This document shows positions 45,885 to 55,500 of a stretch of 64,000 nt of DNA, one piece after another (the first letter of the stretch is position 1; each line of letters opens with the position of its first letter). The position numbers were made by a program, and so were the translations under genes. The DNA is taken from contig NZ_JACHMZ010000001.1 in assembly GCF_014205165.1 (NCBI RefSeq), positions 2,254,501-2,318,500 of the forward strand, given 5' to 3'. The notes under the pieces were generated by a model, which saw only the letters and a list, made by a program, of their open reading frames with translations, did no database searches and was not told the DNA's origin. Source of the DNA: Micromonospora carbonacea (GTDB taxonomy: Bacteria > Actinomycetota > Actinomycetes > Mycobacteriales > Micromonosporaceae).

Positions 45885-46976
45885 TCAGCTCGCCACGAAC
45901 CCGCTGACCAGCGTGCCGGCGGTCGGGCTGGACCGCACCGTCAGCGTGCCGTCGACCGTGGCCAGCCGGGCGGCGAGCTGACGCAGCGGCATCCGCCCGC
46001 CGGTGTCGAAGCCCGGCCCGGTGTCGGCCACCCTGAAGCTCAGGCCCCGGCAGGTGACGCGTAGCGACAGCGTGACCGCGGCGCCCGGGGCGTGCTTGTG
46101 CGCGTTGCTGACCGCCTCCAGGCAGGTCAGGTAGACGGCGGTCTCCACCTCGGGCGGGTACCGGCGGCCGGCCAGTTGCGCGTCGACGTTCAGGGTGACC
46201 GTGTCGAGAGCGCCCAGCCGGGCGGTCAACGCGGTCACCAGGCCGTGGTCGGCCAACGGCGCCAGCAGGCCGGTCGCGGTGGTGTGCAGCACCTCCTCGG
46301 TGCTGGCCAGCAACTCCCGCAGCCGGTCGAGGTGCCGGCCCGCCTCCGCGGCGTCGCCGGCGTCCAGCTGATGTTCCACCATGGCCAGCGACATCTGCAA
46401 CGCGACCATGTGGTGCTGGGCGCCGTCGTGCAGGTCGCGCTCCAGCTGGTGCCGCTGGTGCTCCATCTCGCCGGCGGCCCGCTGCCGGGCGTCGGCCAGC
46501 AGCAGGTCGCTCTGGCCGATCAGCCTCTCGGCGTCGGCGGCGATCAGCTGGGCCTGGATGTCGCTGACCAGCAGGCGGGTCACCGCGTACAGCTCGGGCC
46601 ATCGGAGCAGCCGCTCGGCCGCCGCCGGCGGCTCGACCACGAGGTCGGCCAGGACCTGCTCGCCGTCGCACAGCCGGACCGGCGTCGCCCGGCTCACGGG
46701 CACCGCCTCGACGCCGGTGGCGGCCCACCGGTGCTCCTGCACGGTGTGCCCGGCCGTCGCGTCCGCGTCGTGGCCCGCCGGCCGGGGCAGCCACAGCCCG
46801 ATGGTGACCCTGGCGGCCTCCAGGCACCCACCCAGCGCCCGGGCCAGGGCCTCGGCCTGCGCTCCCGGCAGCGGCCGCCCCGGCAGGCTGTGCACCGCGT
46901 CGACCACCCGCGCCACCTGGTCCGACGGGCCCGGCGTCGGGGGCGGTCCGTCGGTTCGCTGCGTCGAGCGGCGCAT
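45885..46976 (-). CDS. Sensor histidine kinase, HisKA_3 type
   Basis: A 363-residue protein from ATG 46976. HQLERDLHDGAQHHMVALQM carries the phosphoacceptor His183; EAVSNAHKHAPGAAV is the N-box and VADTGPGFDTGG the G1 box. An N-terminal GAF-like region without membrane helices suggests a cytoplasmic sensor. It pairs in type with the NarL-type regulator at 42.8 kb. It is in tandem with the downstream-facing ECF sigma gene. Confidence 0.9.
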   Translation of the reverse strand: MRRSTQRTDGPPPTPGPSDQVARVVDAVHSLPGRPLPGAQAEALARALGGCLEAARVTIGLWLPRPAGHDADATAGHTVQEHRWAATGVEAVPVSRATPVRLCDGEQVLADLVVEPPAAAERLLRWPELYAVTRLLVSDIQAQLIAADAERLIGQSDLLLADARQRAAGEMEHQRHQLERDLHDGAQHHMVALQMSLAMVEHQLDAGDAAEAGRHLDRLRELLASTEEVLHTTATGLLAPLADHGLVTALTARLGALDTVTLNVDAQLAGRRYPPEVETAVYLTCLEAVSNAHKHAPGAAVTLSLRVTCRGLSFRVADTGPGFDTGGRMPLRQLAARLATVDGTLTVRSSPTAGTLVSGFVAS

Positions 46977-47062
46977 GCCGCTACTGTAGGCGGCTCCGGC
47001 CGGGCCGGCCCGACCGGAGCCGTGGGCCGCGACGGGCCCCCGCCACGGTCGCCTCCAACGGC

Positions 47063-47611
47063 TCACGCGGCGCAGAGCAGGTGGTTGGTCGTCGCCTTGC
47101 GGGCCGCCCGCAGCGCGTAGTGCACCCGGCTCTTGACCGTGCCGACCGGCACCCCGAGCGTCTCGCTGATCTCGGCGGCGGTCCGGTCGTTCAGGTATGT
47201 CTCCACCAGCGCGGCCCGGTGCTCCGGCCACAGCCTGTGCAGCACCTGCTCGACCAGCAGGGAGTCCACCACGCCGGCCATCGGGTCCGCCGTGGCCACC
47301 TCGGCGGCGTTCTCGATGTCCACCTCGGTCGGCCGGGCCTTCCTCATGCGGTACCCGTCCATCACCAGGTTGTGCACCACCCGGCGCAGCCAGCCCAGCA
47401 CCGATCCGTGGTCGCCGGTGAGCCGGTCCAGGTGCTTCCATGCCCGCAGGAACGCCTCCTGCACCGCGTCCTCGGCGCGTCCGGTGTCGCCGTCGGTCAG
47501 CCGCTGCGCGTACCGCAGCAGCGGTTGCTGGTAGGTGTCCATCAGCTCACGCAGGCGGGAGTCGCTCTCCGGCGCGCTGCGGTGTCGGTTGCGCTGCACT
47601 CGTTCGGCCAT
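47063..47611 (-). CDS. ECF RNA polymerase sigma factor (SigE-like)
   Basis: A 182-residue sigma factor. YAQRLTDGDTGRAEDAVQEAFLRAW is region 2, LGWLRRVVHNLVMDGYRMRKARP follows, and ETYLNDRTAAEISETLGVPVGTVKSRVHYALRAAR is region 4. No anti-sigma gene follows; the sensor kinase gene is 86 bp downstream on the same strand. It is divergent from the glycosyltransferase gene and may control the secretion locus. Confidence 0.92.
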   Translation of the reverse strand: MAERVQRNRHRSAPESDSRLRELMDTYQQPLLRYAQRLTDGDTGRAEDAVQEAFLRAWKHLDRLTGDHGSVLGWLRRVVHNLVMDGYRMRKARPTEVDIENAAEVATADPMAGVVDSLLVEQVLHRLWPEHRAALVETYLNDRTAAEISETLGVPVGTVKSRVHYALRAARKATTNHLLCAA

Positions 47612-47903
47612 GCCCTGACACTGCCGGCGTGGGCCGGTCGCCCGACATGGTGCGGCCCCGCGGGTTGGGGAGGGTTATCCCTACGCCCGGCGCTGGCACC
47701 CGCGCCGCCGCCACCCCGCCGTTGGTCCGTGCGGCGACCGGTGAACCCGGCGGTGCCCCGATCCCGTGCCCCATGTGGACGACCTCGCGGCCCGGTGGCG
47801 GAGGGCAGGCGACGACGTCGTCCGGCACTGCCGCGACGGCCGGGACCGAGGCCGGGCGGCGGCCCGAGTGGTGGCGCCGTGGCGCCCGACCGAAGAGGTG
47901 GGT

Positions 47904-49319
47904 ATGCAGGAGACGGACTTTCCGGCGGTGGGCATCGGGATCACGACGCACAACCGGGGCGTCGTGTTCCGCACCGCGTTGGAGGCGATCCGCAAGCACG
48001 CGCCCAGCGGGGCCGCGATCGTCGTGGTCGACGACGCCAGCGACGAGCCGGTGGAGGAGGCGACGTTCCGCTTCGACCGCAACGTCGGCATCGCGCGCGC
48101 CAAGAACAAGTGCCTGGAACTGCTGGTCGAGCGGGGCTGCACGCACCTGTTCCTGTTCGACGACGACTGCTGGCCGGTCGCGGACGGCTGGGAACGGCCC
48201 TACGTCGACAGCCCCGAGCCGCATCTGATGTACATGTTCACCGACACCGCGCGGGGCCGGCTGACCGACGCGACGGAGATCTACCGGGACGAGCGGCACC
48301 GGGCGTACACCCATCCCCGCGGCTGCATGCTCTACTTCGAGCGGCGGGTGCTGGACCGGGTGGGCGGATACGACACCCGGTTCGGCCGGTGGGGATACGA
48401 GCACGTGGACCTGTCCCACCGGATCTACAACGCCGGCCTGACCTCGTTCCGGTTCGCCGACGTGGTCGGCAGCGGAGACCTCATCTTCAGTTGCGACGAG
48501 CGCACCCACGTCGGCTCCAGCGTGTCCGACATCGAGCGCTTCCACCTGGTGCGTAACCTCAGGACCCGGTCGGAGGCGAGCTGCACCTCGTCGGAGTACC
48601 GCGAGTTCCGCACCGTTCCCGTTGCCGCGGCGACGGCGCAGAACGTGGTGCTGACCACGTACCTCACCGTGCAGCCCGACCCGCAGCGCGGCGTCACCTG
48701 GACACCGGACTACGCCGACCTGGCCGAGTTGCGCCGCTCCGTCGAGCGGCACGGGCGGCGGCTGGTGGTGCTGCACGACTGCCTCGACGAGCCGGACACC
48801 GACCTGGTCACGCACGTCCGGGTGACGCCGGGCGGGGACCTCAGCTCGCCGTACTTCCACCGCTGGCTGTGCTGGTGGCGGTACCTGCGCGAGCACCCCG
48901 AGATCGACCAGGTGTGGTGCGTCGACGGTACCGACGTGGAGATGCTGCGCGATCCGTTCCCGGAGATGGACGACCGGCTGTACGTGGGCGACGAGCCTGC
49001 GCCGCTGTGCATCCCGTGGATGGTGTACCACCACGGGGGCAGCGCCACGCTGTTGCAGTTCCTGTCCGACAACCGGGCCGCCCCGCTGCTCAACTGCGGG
49101 CTCACGGGCGGCCGGCGGGACACGGTGCTGGAGTTCTGCCGGGACGTGTTCGACTTCTGCGTCACCAACGCGAGGGAGGCCGGCCCGCTCGACATGGGGC
49201 CGTTCAACTACGTGGCCCGCACCTGGTACGCGGGAATGATCGTGCACGGCCGCCAGGTCAGCACGGAGTTCCGTAAGGACGACCGGACCAGCACCGAGTC
49301 GTGGTGGCGGCACAAGTAG
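47904..49319 (+). CDS. Two-domain glycosyltransferase (GT2-like N-terminus)
   Basis: A 471-residue protein; ATG 47904 was chosen for its GAAGAGGTGGG site, although the frame is open 138 bases upstream. Residues 1-~215 are GT-A: GIGITTHNRGVVFRTALEAI, VVVDDASDEP, NVGIARAKNKCLELL, FLFDDDCWPV (metal-binding Asp), and GGYDTRFGRWGYEHVDLSHR. Residues ~235-471 look like a second nucleotide-sugar-type domain (VVLTTYLTVQPDPQRG ... VWCVDGTDVEMLRDPF, another DxD-like DGTD). It lacks membrane segments. It stands at the head of the secretion locus. Confidence 0.85.
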   Translation: MQETDFPAVGIGITTHNRGVVFRTALEAIRKHAPSGAAIVVVDDASDEPVEEATFRFDRNVGIARAKNKCLELLVERGCTHLFLFDDDCWPVADGWERPYVDSPEPHLMYMFTDTARGRLTDATEIYRDERHRAYTHPRGCMLYFERRVLDRVGGYDTRFGRWGYEHVDLSHRIYNAGLTSFRFADVVGSGDLIFSCDERTHVGSSVSDIERFHLVRNLRTRSEASCTSSEYREFRTVPVAAATAQNVVLTTYLTVQPDPQRGVTWTPDYADLAELRRSVERHGRRLVVLHDCLDEPDTDLVTHVRVTPGGDLSSPYFHRWLCWWRYLREHPEIDQVWCVDGTDVEMLRDPFPEMDDRLYVGDEPAPLCIPWMVYHHGGSATLLQFLSDNRAAPLLNCGLTGGRRDTVLEFCRDVFDFCVTNAREAGPLDMGPFNYVARTWYAGMIVHGRQVSTEFRKDDRTSTESWWRHK

Positions 49320-49404
49320 GCGAACGCGGGCCGCGACACACGTGAACTCCGCAGGCCGCTCCCGCCGTGCCAGAGATGAACCCTGCACCGGGTGAAGGAG
49401 GGCG

Positions 49405-50676
49405 GTGACCGTGGACGTGGACACGGACCTGGATGTGGCGGCGGAAACGACCCGGGCCGCCGATCGTGACGAGAGCATGCACGCGTTGCTGCTGCGGTTG
49501 GCCGGCTCGCTGCCGGACCGGGTGCTGACCGACGCGAAGGACGCGCTGGCCGCCGGCCGGCGGCTGGACGTCGTACAGGCGCTCGCCTTCGAGGCGGTGT
49601 CCCAGCCGCTGCAACTGGACGCCGACGAGATCTCGGCGATGCGCGAGGAACTGGCCCTCGGCGGCGGGGACCTCGACCTCGGCCTGGCGCTGGAGGAACT
49701 GCGCGGGGACCGCCCGCAGGCACCCTGGCAGTTCCTGTCCGACCTGCCGACCACGCAGGAGGAGCTGGCGTCGATGGTGCTCCCGCAGGACCGCAGCGCC
49801 GATCCGGTCGACGTCCTCGACCCGGTCGACCAGGCGCTGGTGGCCGCGGCGTCGGCGATCCCGGCGGTTCGCGCCGTGTGGCGGGCGTGGCGGATGCCGC
49901 ACACCGCACGTCCCTGGCAGGACCCGGTGCGGGTGGCCGTGGTCAGCGTCGACGACACGACGGGCGGACTCCCCGCGCTCGGCGTACGCCTGCGCCGCAG
50001 CATGGTCGAGGCCGGAGACGCCGAGGCGCAGGTCGAGGTCTGCTGGCGGGGGGCCGGGGGAGCGCCGTTCTACCAGACGCTGGCCCGCTCGTCCGGCTCG
50101 CTGCTGTGGGCGGCGCGGCCGGCCGTGCCGGTGGCCACCGCCCGGCTCTTCGACGGCGTCGATCCGGTGCGCGGCCCGTGGTTCGCCAGCAACCGGCCGG
50201 TGGTCTCCGATCCCGCGCGACGCGACGAGCTGCTCGCCGCGCTGCGCGGCGGGGTGGTCGTCGCGTGGAGCAGCGCCGCCATGGCCGACATCCTGTCCCC
50301 GGACCGTGGCGACGTGGTGCCGATGCACCTGCGCACCGACGGGACCTGGCTGTGGAGCGAGGCGGTCGGGTACTACCTGGAGAACTACGGCCTGGCCCCG
50401 GATCCGGAGCTGGTCACGCACCTGACCGGGGCCGAGCGTGCCGAGCCCCTGGACGAGATCTCCGTGCACCGTGCCCTGGTGCACCTGTGCCGGCCCGACG
50501 CCGAGGCGGTCCTCTGGCCGGCGTCCGGTGCCGACGCCGACCCGGCGTCGCCGGCCGAACCCTCCTCGCCCGACGTCCCGTCGTCCGACGGCGTGCCGCC
50601 GGCCCACCCGGAGCTGCCGGGCGTGCCGCCCGAGGCACGGCACGACCACGCGACGCCGCGGCCGGTGTCGCCGTGA
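49405..50676 (+). CDS. Uncharacterised protein of the type VII-like locus
   Basis: A 423-residue protein from GTG 49405. The N-terminal 80 residues are helical (LLLRLAGSLPDRVLTDAKDA). The middle is alpha/beta. Residues ~300-345 carry VPMHLRTDGTWLWSEAVGYY, followed by LENYGLAPDPELVTHL, a motif that recurs in actinomycete secretion and contact-system proteins. The last 60 residues are Pro/Ala-rich. Its stop overlaps the next start as GTGA. The function is unknown. Confidence 0.75.
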   Translation: MTVDVDTDLDVAAETTRAADRDESMHALLLRLAGSLPDRVLTDAKDALAAGRRLDVVQALAFEAVSQPLQLDADEISAMREELALGGGDLDLGLALEELRGDRPQAPWQFLSDLPTTQEELASMVLPQDRSADPVDVLDPVDQALVAAASAIPAVRAVWRAWRMPHTARPWQDPVRVAVVSVDDTTGGLPALGVRLRRSMVEAGDAEAQVEVCWRGAGGAPFYQTLARSSGSLLWAARPAVPVATARLFDGVDPVRGPWFASNRPVVSDPARRDELLAALRGGVVVAWSSAAMADILSPDRGDVVPMHLRTDGTWLWSEAVGYYLENYGLAPDPELVTHLTGAERAEPLDEISVHRALVHLCRPDAEAVLWPASGADADPASPAEPSSPDVPSSDGVPPAHPELPGVPPEARHDHATPRPVSP

Positions 50677-52556
50677 CCGACATGCTCGTCCTACGGCAGC
50701 GGGCATCCCTGCCGTCGTCCTGGAAACTGCCGCAGCCGGCCGGGGGCGTACCGGCCGGACACCAGGTGGCGCGCTACCTGCGCCAGGCGTCGAAGGCCGT
50801 GGGCGCCGCGGTGGCGCGCATCCTGCCGGGCGCCGGTCCGCGGGTGCCGGCGCTCGATCCGGGGCCGTGGGAGGCCCAGGGATCGGTCACCCCCGGCCCG
50901 GCGGGCTGGTTCGCGCTCGCGGTCGAGGCCGGCCCGTCCGGCTTCCAGCTGGGCGGCCGGTCGTTGGCCGGCACCGACCTGGCCCAGGCGATCTGGCACT
51001 GCCCCCGGTGGCGGGGCCGGCCGGTGCTGCTGGTCACCCAGCCCTCCGCGCCGGCCGACGGGGCCGGGCCGTTGCTGCACCAGCTCGCGGTCGACCTGGG
51101 GACACCGGTCTACGCCTCGGACGCCGCCATCCGCTTCACCTTCGGGCGCGCCTCCACGAGTGGGCTGTTCTGGCGCTGGCGCCCGGACGGCGGGGACGAA
51201 CCGGAGCCGGCTGGTCCCCTGCTGCCCCCACTCGGGCCGGTACGCGTACGTCAGCGCGCGTCCGGCCGTGACCGGAACCGCCAGCCGTCGTCGCCGGTGT
51301 CGTCGCCCCCGCCCGGGTCGGCACCGCCGCCGGTGATCGCCGGTCCGGGAACCGCCCCGTCGCCCGCCGATCCGACGGCGGCGACGTCGCGCCCTGCGGC
51401 ACCGGAGTCTGTGCGGGGGGTGTCTGCGGAAGCGGGGCCGGGCGTGCTCGGGCTGGCCGTTCCGGTGCTCGAGGTGCCCCGGCCCGACCTCAGCATCCGG
51501 CGCATGGTCCTGCCCGAGTTCCAGCCGCCCCGGCTGGAGCTGGACACCTGCCGGCCGCCGGCCGTGGCCACCGCTGCCGTCCCCTCGACTGAAGCGGTGG
51601 CCACGCTCGCCGCGGCTGCCCCGGCGACCGGCCCGGCCGCGGCCGATGCCCCGGCGACCGGCCCGGCCGTAGCCGGTGCCCCGGTAGGCGGCCCGGCCGC
51701 CACCGGTGCGCCCGGGAACGGCGCGGACGTCGGCCCACCGCCGACGCCGCGCGCCGCGCGGCCCGGGGCGGCCTGGTTCGGGATCCGGGCGCGCACCGGC
51801 GAGGCGGACCGGGAGCGGCTGCGCACCGCGCTGGGCTGGAAGTTCCAGGCGCACTCCCGGACGGTGACCCGGGCGCTGTCGCTGCACCCCGGGCTGCGCA
51901 GCGCGGTCGGCGAGCACGACACGATGGCCGGACTCGTCGCGGTGCTGGCCCTGCTCGACGCAGTGGGCGAGCGGGTCAACGACGCGCTGCGCGGCGGGGG
52001 GACGCCCGACGAGGACGTCCGGTTGCTGGCCCGGTGCGCCTGCGCGGGGCTGAGACAACTGCCGGCGATAGGCGGTCCCGTCTTCGCCGCGGCACCCGCC
52101 GGGCTGGCGGTGGCCGGCCGGTACGGCCCCGGAGAACTGCTGGTGGAGCCGGCGTTCACCACGGTGTCGGTGAACGCCGGCGCGGAGGGCGGCGCGGGCC
52201 GCTACGCGATCTGGTCGGCGACCGCGCGGCGGCTGGATCACCTGGGTGTCCCGGGCGGGCCGGATGCCGGGGCCGGGCGGGCCATGTTCGCCGCCGGCAC
52301 CCGCTTCGCGGTGCTCGACGCCGGCGAGGGGCCGGACGGCGTGCCGTGCGTACTGCTGCGGGAGATCGTCTTCGGGAGTCACGAACGTGGGCTCGACGAG
52401 CGGGTGGCCGGCAAGCTGCGAGACGCGCTCGCCGCACGGTCGCAACGCGCGACGCCCCCGCCGCTGCCGTGGCCGCTGGGCCTCGCGGCCGACGGCCGCC
52501 CGTTCGCGCTCCAGCCCCGACCGGCCGGCGACAGCCATGAAGGAGCAGATTCGTGA
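50673..52556 (+). CDS. Large protein with ADP-ribosyltransferase-like C-terminal domain
   Basis: A 627-residue protein from GTG 50673. Residues ~60-180 are an alpha/beta domain (RPVLLVTQPSAPADGAGPLL, LAVDLGTPVYASDAA) like those in secreted actinomycete toxins. A ~170-residue Pro/Ala/Thr linker with short ATGPAA/ADAPATGPA-type repeats follows. Residues ~430-590 show the mono-ADP-ribosyltransferase pattern: GELLVEPAFTTVSVNAG in place of the STS motif, RYAIWSATARRLDHLG and GTRFAVLDAG. The E-x-E catalytic site reads AGAGRAMF, so activity is doubtful. It overlaps both neighbours as GTGA. Confidence 0.65.
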   Translation: MTDMLVLRQRASLPSSWKLPQPAGGVPAGHQVARYLRQASKAVGAAVARILPGAGPRVPALDPGPWEAQGSVTPGPAGWFALAVEAGPSGFQLGGRSLAGTDLAQAIWHCPRWRGRPVLLVTQPSAPADGAGPLLHQLAVDLGTPVYASDAAIRFTFGRASTSGLFWRWRPDGGDEPEPAGPLLPPLGPVRVRQRASGRDRNRQPSSPVSSPPPGSAPPPVIAGPGTAPSPADPTAATSRPAAPESVRGVSAEAGPGVLGLAVPVLEVPRPDLSIRRMVLPEFQPPRLELDTCRPPAVATAAVPSTEAVATLAAAAPATGPAAADAPATGPAVAGAPVGGPAATGAPGNGADVGPPPTPRAARPGAAWFGIRARTGEADRERLRTALGWKFQAHSRTVTRALSLHPGLRSAVGEHDTMAGLVAVLALLDAVGERVNDALRGGGTPDEDVRLLARCACAGLRQLPAIGGPVFAAAPAGLAVAGRYGPGELLVEPAFTTVSVNAGAEGGAGRYAIWSATARRLDHLGVPGGPDAGAGRAMFAAGTRFAVLDAGEGPDGVPCVLLREIVFGSHERGLDERVAGKLRDALAARSQRATPPPLPWPLGLAADGRPFALQPRPAGDSHEGADS

Positions 52557-55500
52557 CCACCAGCGTCCTGTCGGTGTCGGCCAGGGACACCGGATGCCTC
52601 ACCGACATCACCCGGGCACTGGACTCGGCGGCACCCGGTGACACCGTCGCGGTACGCCCCGGCGTGTACCGCGAGGCGCCGCTGTTCCGCCAGAACGTCG
52701 TCCTGGTCGCCGAGGACGGCCCGGGCACCGTCACCATCGAGGTGCCCGCGGGCGCGGCCATCCTGGTCGCCGGCGGCGAGGTCCTGATCCAGGACATCGC
52801 CATCCGCGGCGGCGACGAGCGGATCCCGCTGCTCCAGGTGGCCGCCGGCCGGGTTCGCCTGGAGGCCTGCACCATCGACGCCACGGCGCCGGCCGCGGTC
52901 CACGTGCGCGGCGGCTCCGTGCAGATGCGCGCCGGCGCGATCAGCAACCCCGGCGGCGCGGGCATCGTCCACGAGGCCGGCGCGGGCGAGTACACCCGCG
53001 TGCGCGTGCACGACATCGCCAGGTACGCGATCCTGACGTCCGGACCGAGCGCCCCGGTGTTCCGCGACTGCACGTTCACCGGGATCGCGGAGGCGGCCCT
53101 GCTGGCGGTGGGCGTCAGCACCCCGCGGCTGGAGAACTGCCACATCGACGAGGTCGGCCAGTACGCCGTCGTGGCGCAGCAGGCGGCCCGGCCGCACCTG
53201 GCCGGCACCACCGTGCTCGGCGGCGAGGTCGGGCTCCTCGCCAGCGACGACGCGGCCCCGGCGCTGGACGGCTGCGAGATCCGGGACACCCGGGTGCACG
53301 CCGTGGTGACCATGGCGCAGGCGGCGCCCACGCTCTCCGACACGGTCATCACCCGGGCCCGCGGCCACGGCCTCGACTGCCGGGGCACCTCCCGGCCGAG
53401 GCTGACCGACTGCGAGGTGCGCGACTGCGGCGCGGCCGGGGTGGTGGTCGGCGACGCGGCGGCGCCGCACCTGACCGGCGGGACGGTGGCGGGCTGCGCC
53501 GACGCGGGCGTGTTCCTGACCGGCCGGTCGACGGCGCGGCTGGACGGGGTGGGGATACGCGACGTTCCCATCGGCGTGGCGATCGAGCAGGACGCCGATC
53601 CGCACCTGCACAACCTGTCCATCGAGGGCGTCCGGTACGGCCTGCACGCGACCGGCGGCGCCGGCCGGTTCTCCAGCGGGCAGGTCACCGGGGCGCGGGC
53701 CGCCGGGGCGAAGCTCGCCGACGACGCGACCGCCGTGCTGTCCAACTCCCGGTTCACCGGCTGCCGGGTCGGTGTGGAGGTGGCCGGAAACGCCCGCCCC
53801 ACCCTGTCCTCGATGGCCGTGGAGGATTCGGCCGGTGCCGGCCTGCTGACCGGCGGCCCCAGCGTGGTCACCGTGTCCCGCAGCCGGATCAGCGGCAGCC
53901 GCGGCCCCGGGATCCGGGCCGGCGCCGGCAGCAGCGTCACCGCGTCGGACTGCGAGATCGTGGGTAACCAGGGCCCGGGCGTCCTCGTGGAGACCAACGC
54001 GCCGGTGCGACTGCGCGGCGGGGTGGTGCGCGGCAACGGTGGCGTCGCCGTGGACGCGCCGAGCCCGACCGCGGCGGTCGAGCTGTCCGACGTGGACACC
54101 GGTCACAACGGGCGGCCGGTCTCCCTCCCGCCGCCCGCGGCCGGGCGGCGGGACGCGCCGGCGGCCGACGCGGCCCCGGGAGCCGCGCCCGCCCCGACCG
54201 GAGGCGCCAGCCCGGGCGTCACCCCGGCCGGCGAGCCCTCCGACACCCGCCCGCGGGGCCCCGCGCCGTCCGGCGTCGAGCCGTTCGGTTCCCTGGCGCC
54301 CGCCGACGGCGGTCCCGGTGCCGGTGGGCCCGGCGACGGTCCGCCGAGTGTCGGGGCGTCGGGCCGTGCCACGGGCGGCGGCCGGGCCGAGGACGGGCCG
54401 GTGGCCGCGCTGCTGCGCGAACTGGACGGGCTGGTCGGCCTGGCCGGGGTCAAGCACGAGGTGTCCACCCTGGTCGGGCTCAACCAGATCGCCAAGCGTC
54501 GCCGGGAGGCCGGGCTGCACGTGCCGCCCATGTCCCGGCACCTGGTCTTCGCCGGGCCCCCCGGCACGGGCAAGACCACGGTGGCCCGCATCTTCGCCCG
54601 GATCCTGGCCGCCCTCGGGGTGCTCGCCAGCGGGCAACTGGTCGAGGTGTCCCGCAGCGACCTGGTCGCCGAGCACGTCGGTGGCACCGCCGTGAAGACC
54701 ACGGCCCGGTTCGAGGAGGCCCTGGGCGGGGTGCTGTTCATCGACGAGGCGTACACGCTCTCGTCCGGCGGGGGCGGCGGCGGCCACGACTTCGGCCGGG
54801 AGGCCATCGACACCCTGGTCAAGCTGATGGAGGACCACCGGGACGAGGTGGTCGTGGTGGTCGCCGGCTACAGCCCGAACATGCGGACCTTCCTGGCCGC
54901 CAATCCGGGCCTGGAGTCCCGCTTCGCCCGCACCGTCCAGTTCGACAGCTATTCCGACGACGACCTGGCCGAGATCGTCGAGCGGCTCTGCCGCGCCCAC
55001 CACTACGCGCTGGAGTACGAGACGCGGCAGGCCCTGGTGCGGCACTTCAGCGAGATGGCCCGCACCGAGACCTTCGGCAACGCCCGCGTGGCGCGGCAGG
55101 TCTTCGAGGACATGCTGGGGCGTCAGGCGTACCGGCTGTCGAGCAACCCGCAGGCCAGCGACCTCGAACTGGCCCGGCTGCTGCCGGAGGACCTGGGCGG
55201 ACAGGCGGCCGGGCCGGCGGAGCCGGCCGGCGTGGCGCAGGTCGTCCAGGACCTGCTCGGCAGGCTGAACTCGATGGTCGGCCTGGACGCGGTCAAGCGC
55301 GAGGTGACCGACGTGATCGACCTGATCGCCTCCACCGAGGCCCGGACCCGGGCCGGTCTGCCCACCCCGACGGTATCCCGGCACCTGGTCTTCGCCGGGC
55401 CGCCCGGCACCGGCAAGACCAGCGTGGCCCGGCTGTACGGCCAGCTGCTCAACGCGATGGGCGTGCTGCGCACCGGTCAGCTCGTCGAGGTCTCCCGGGC

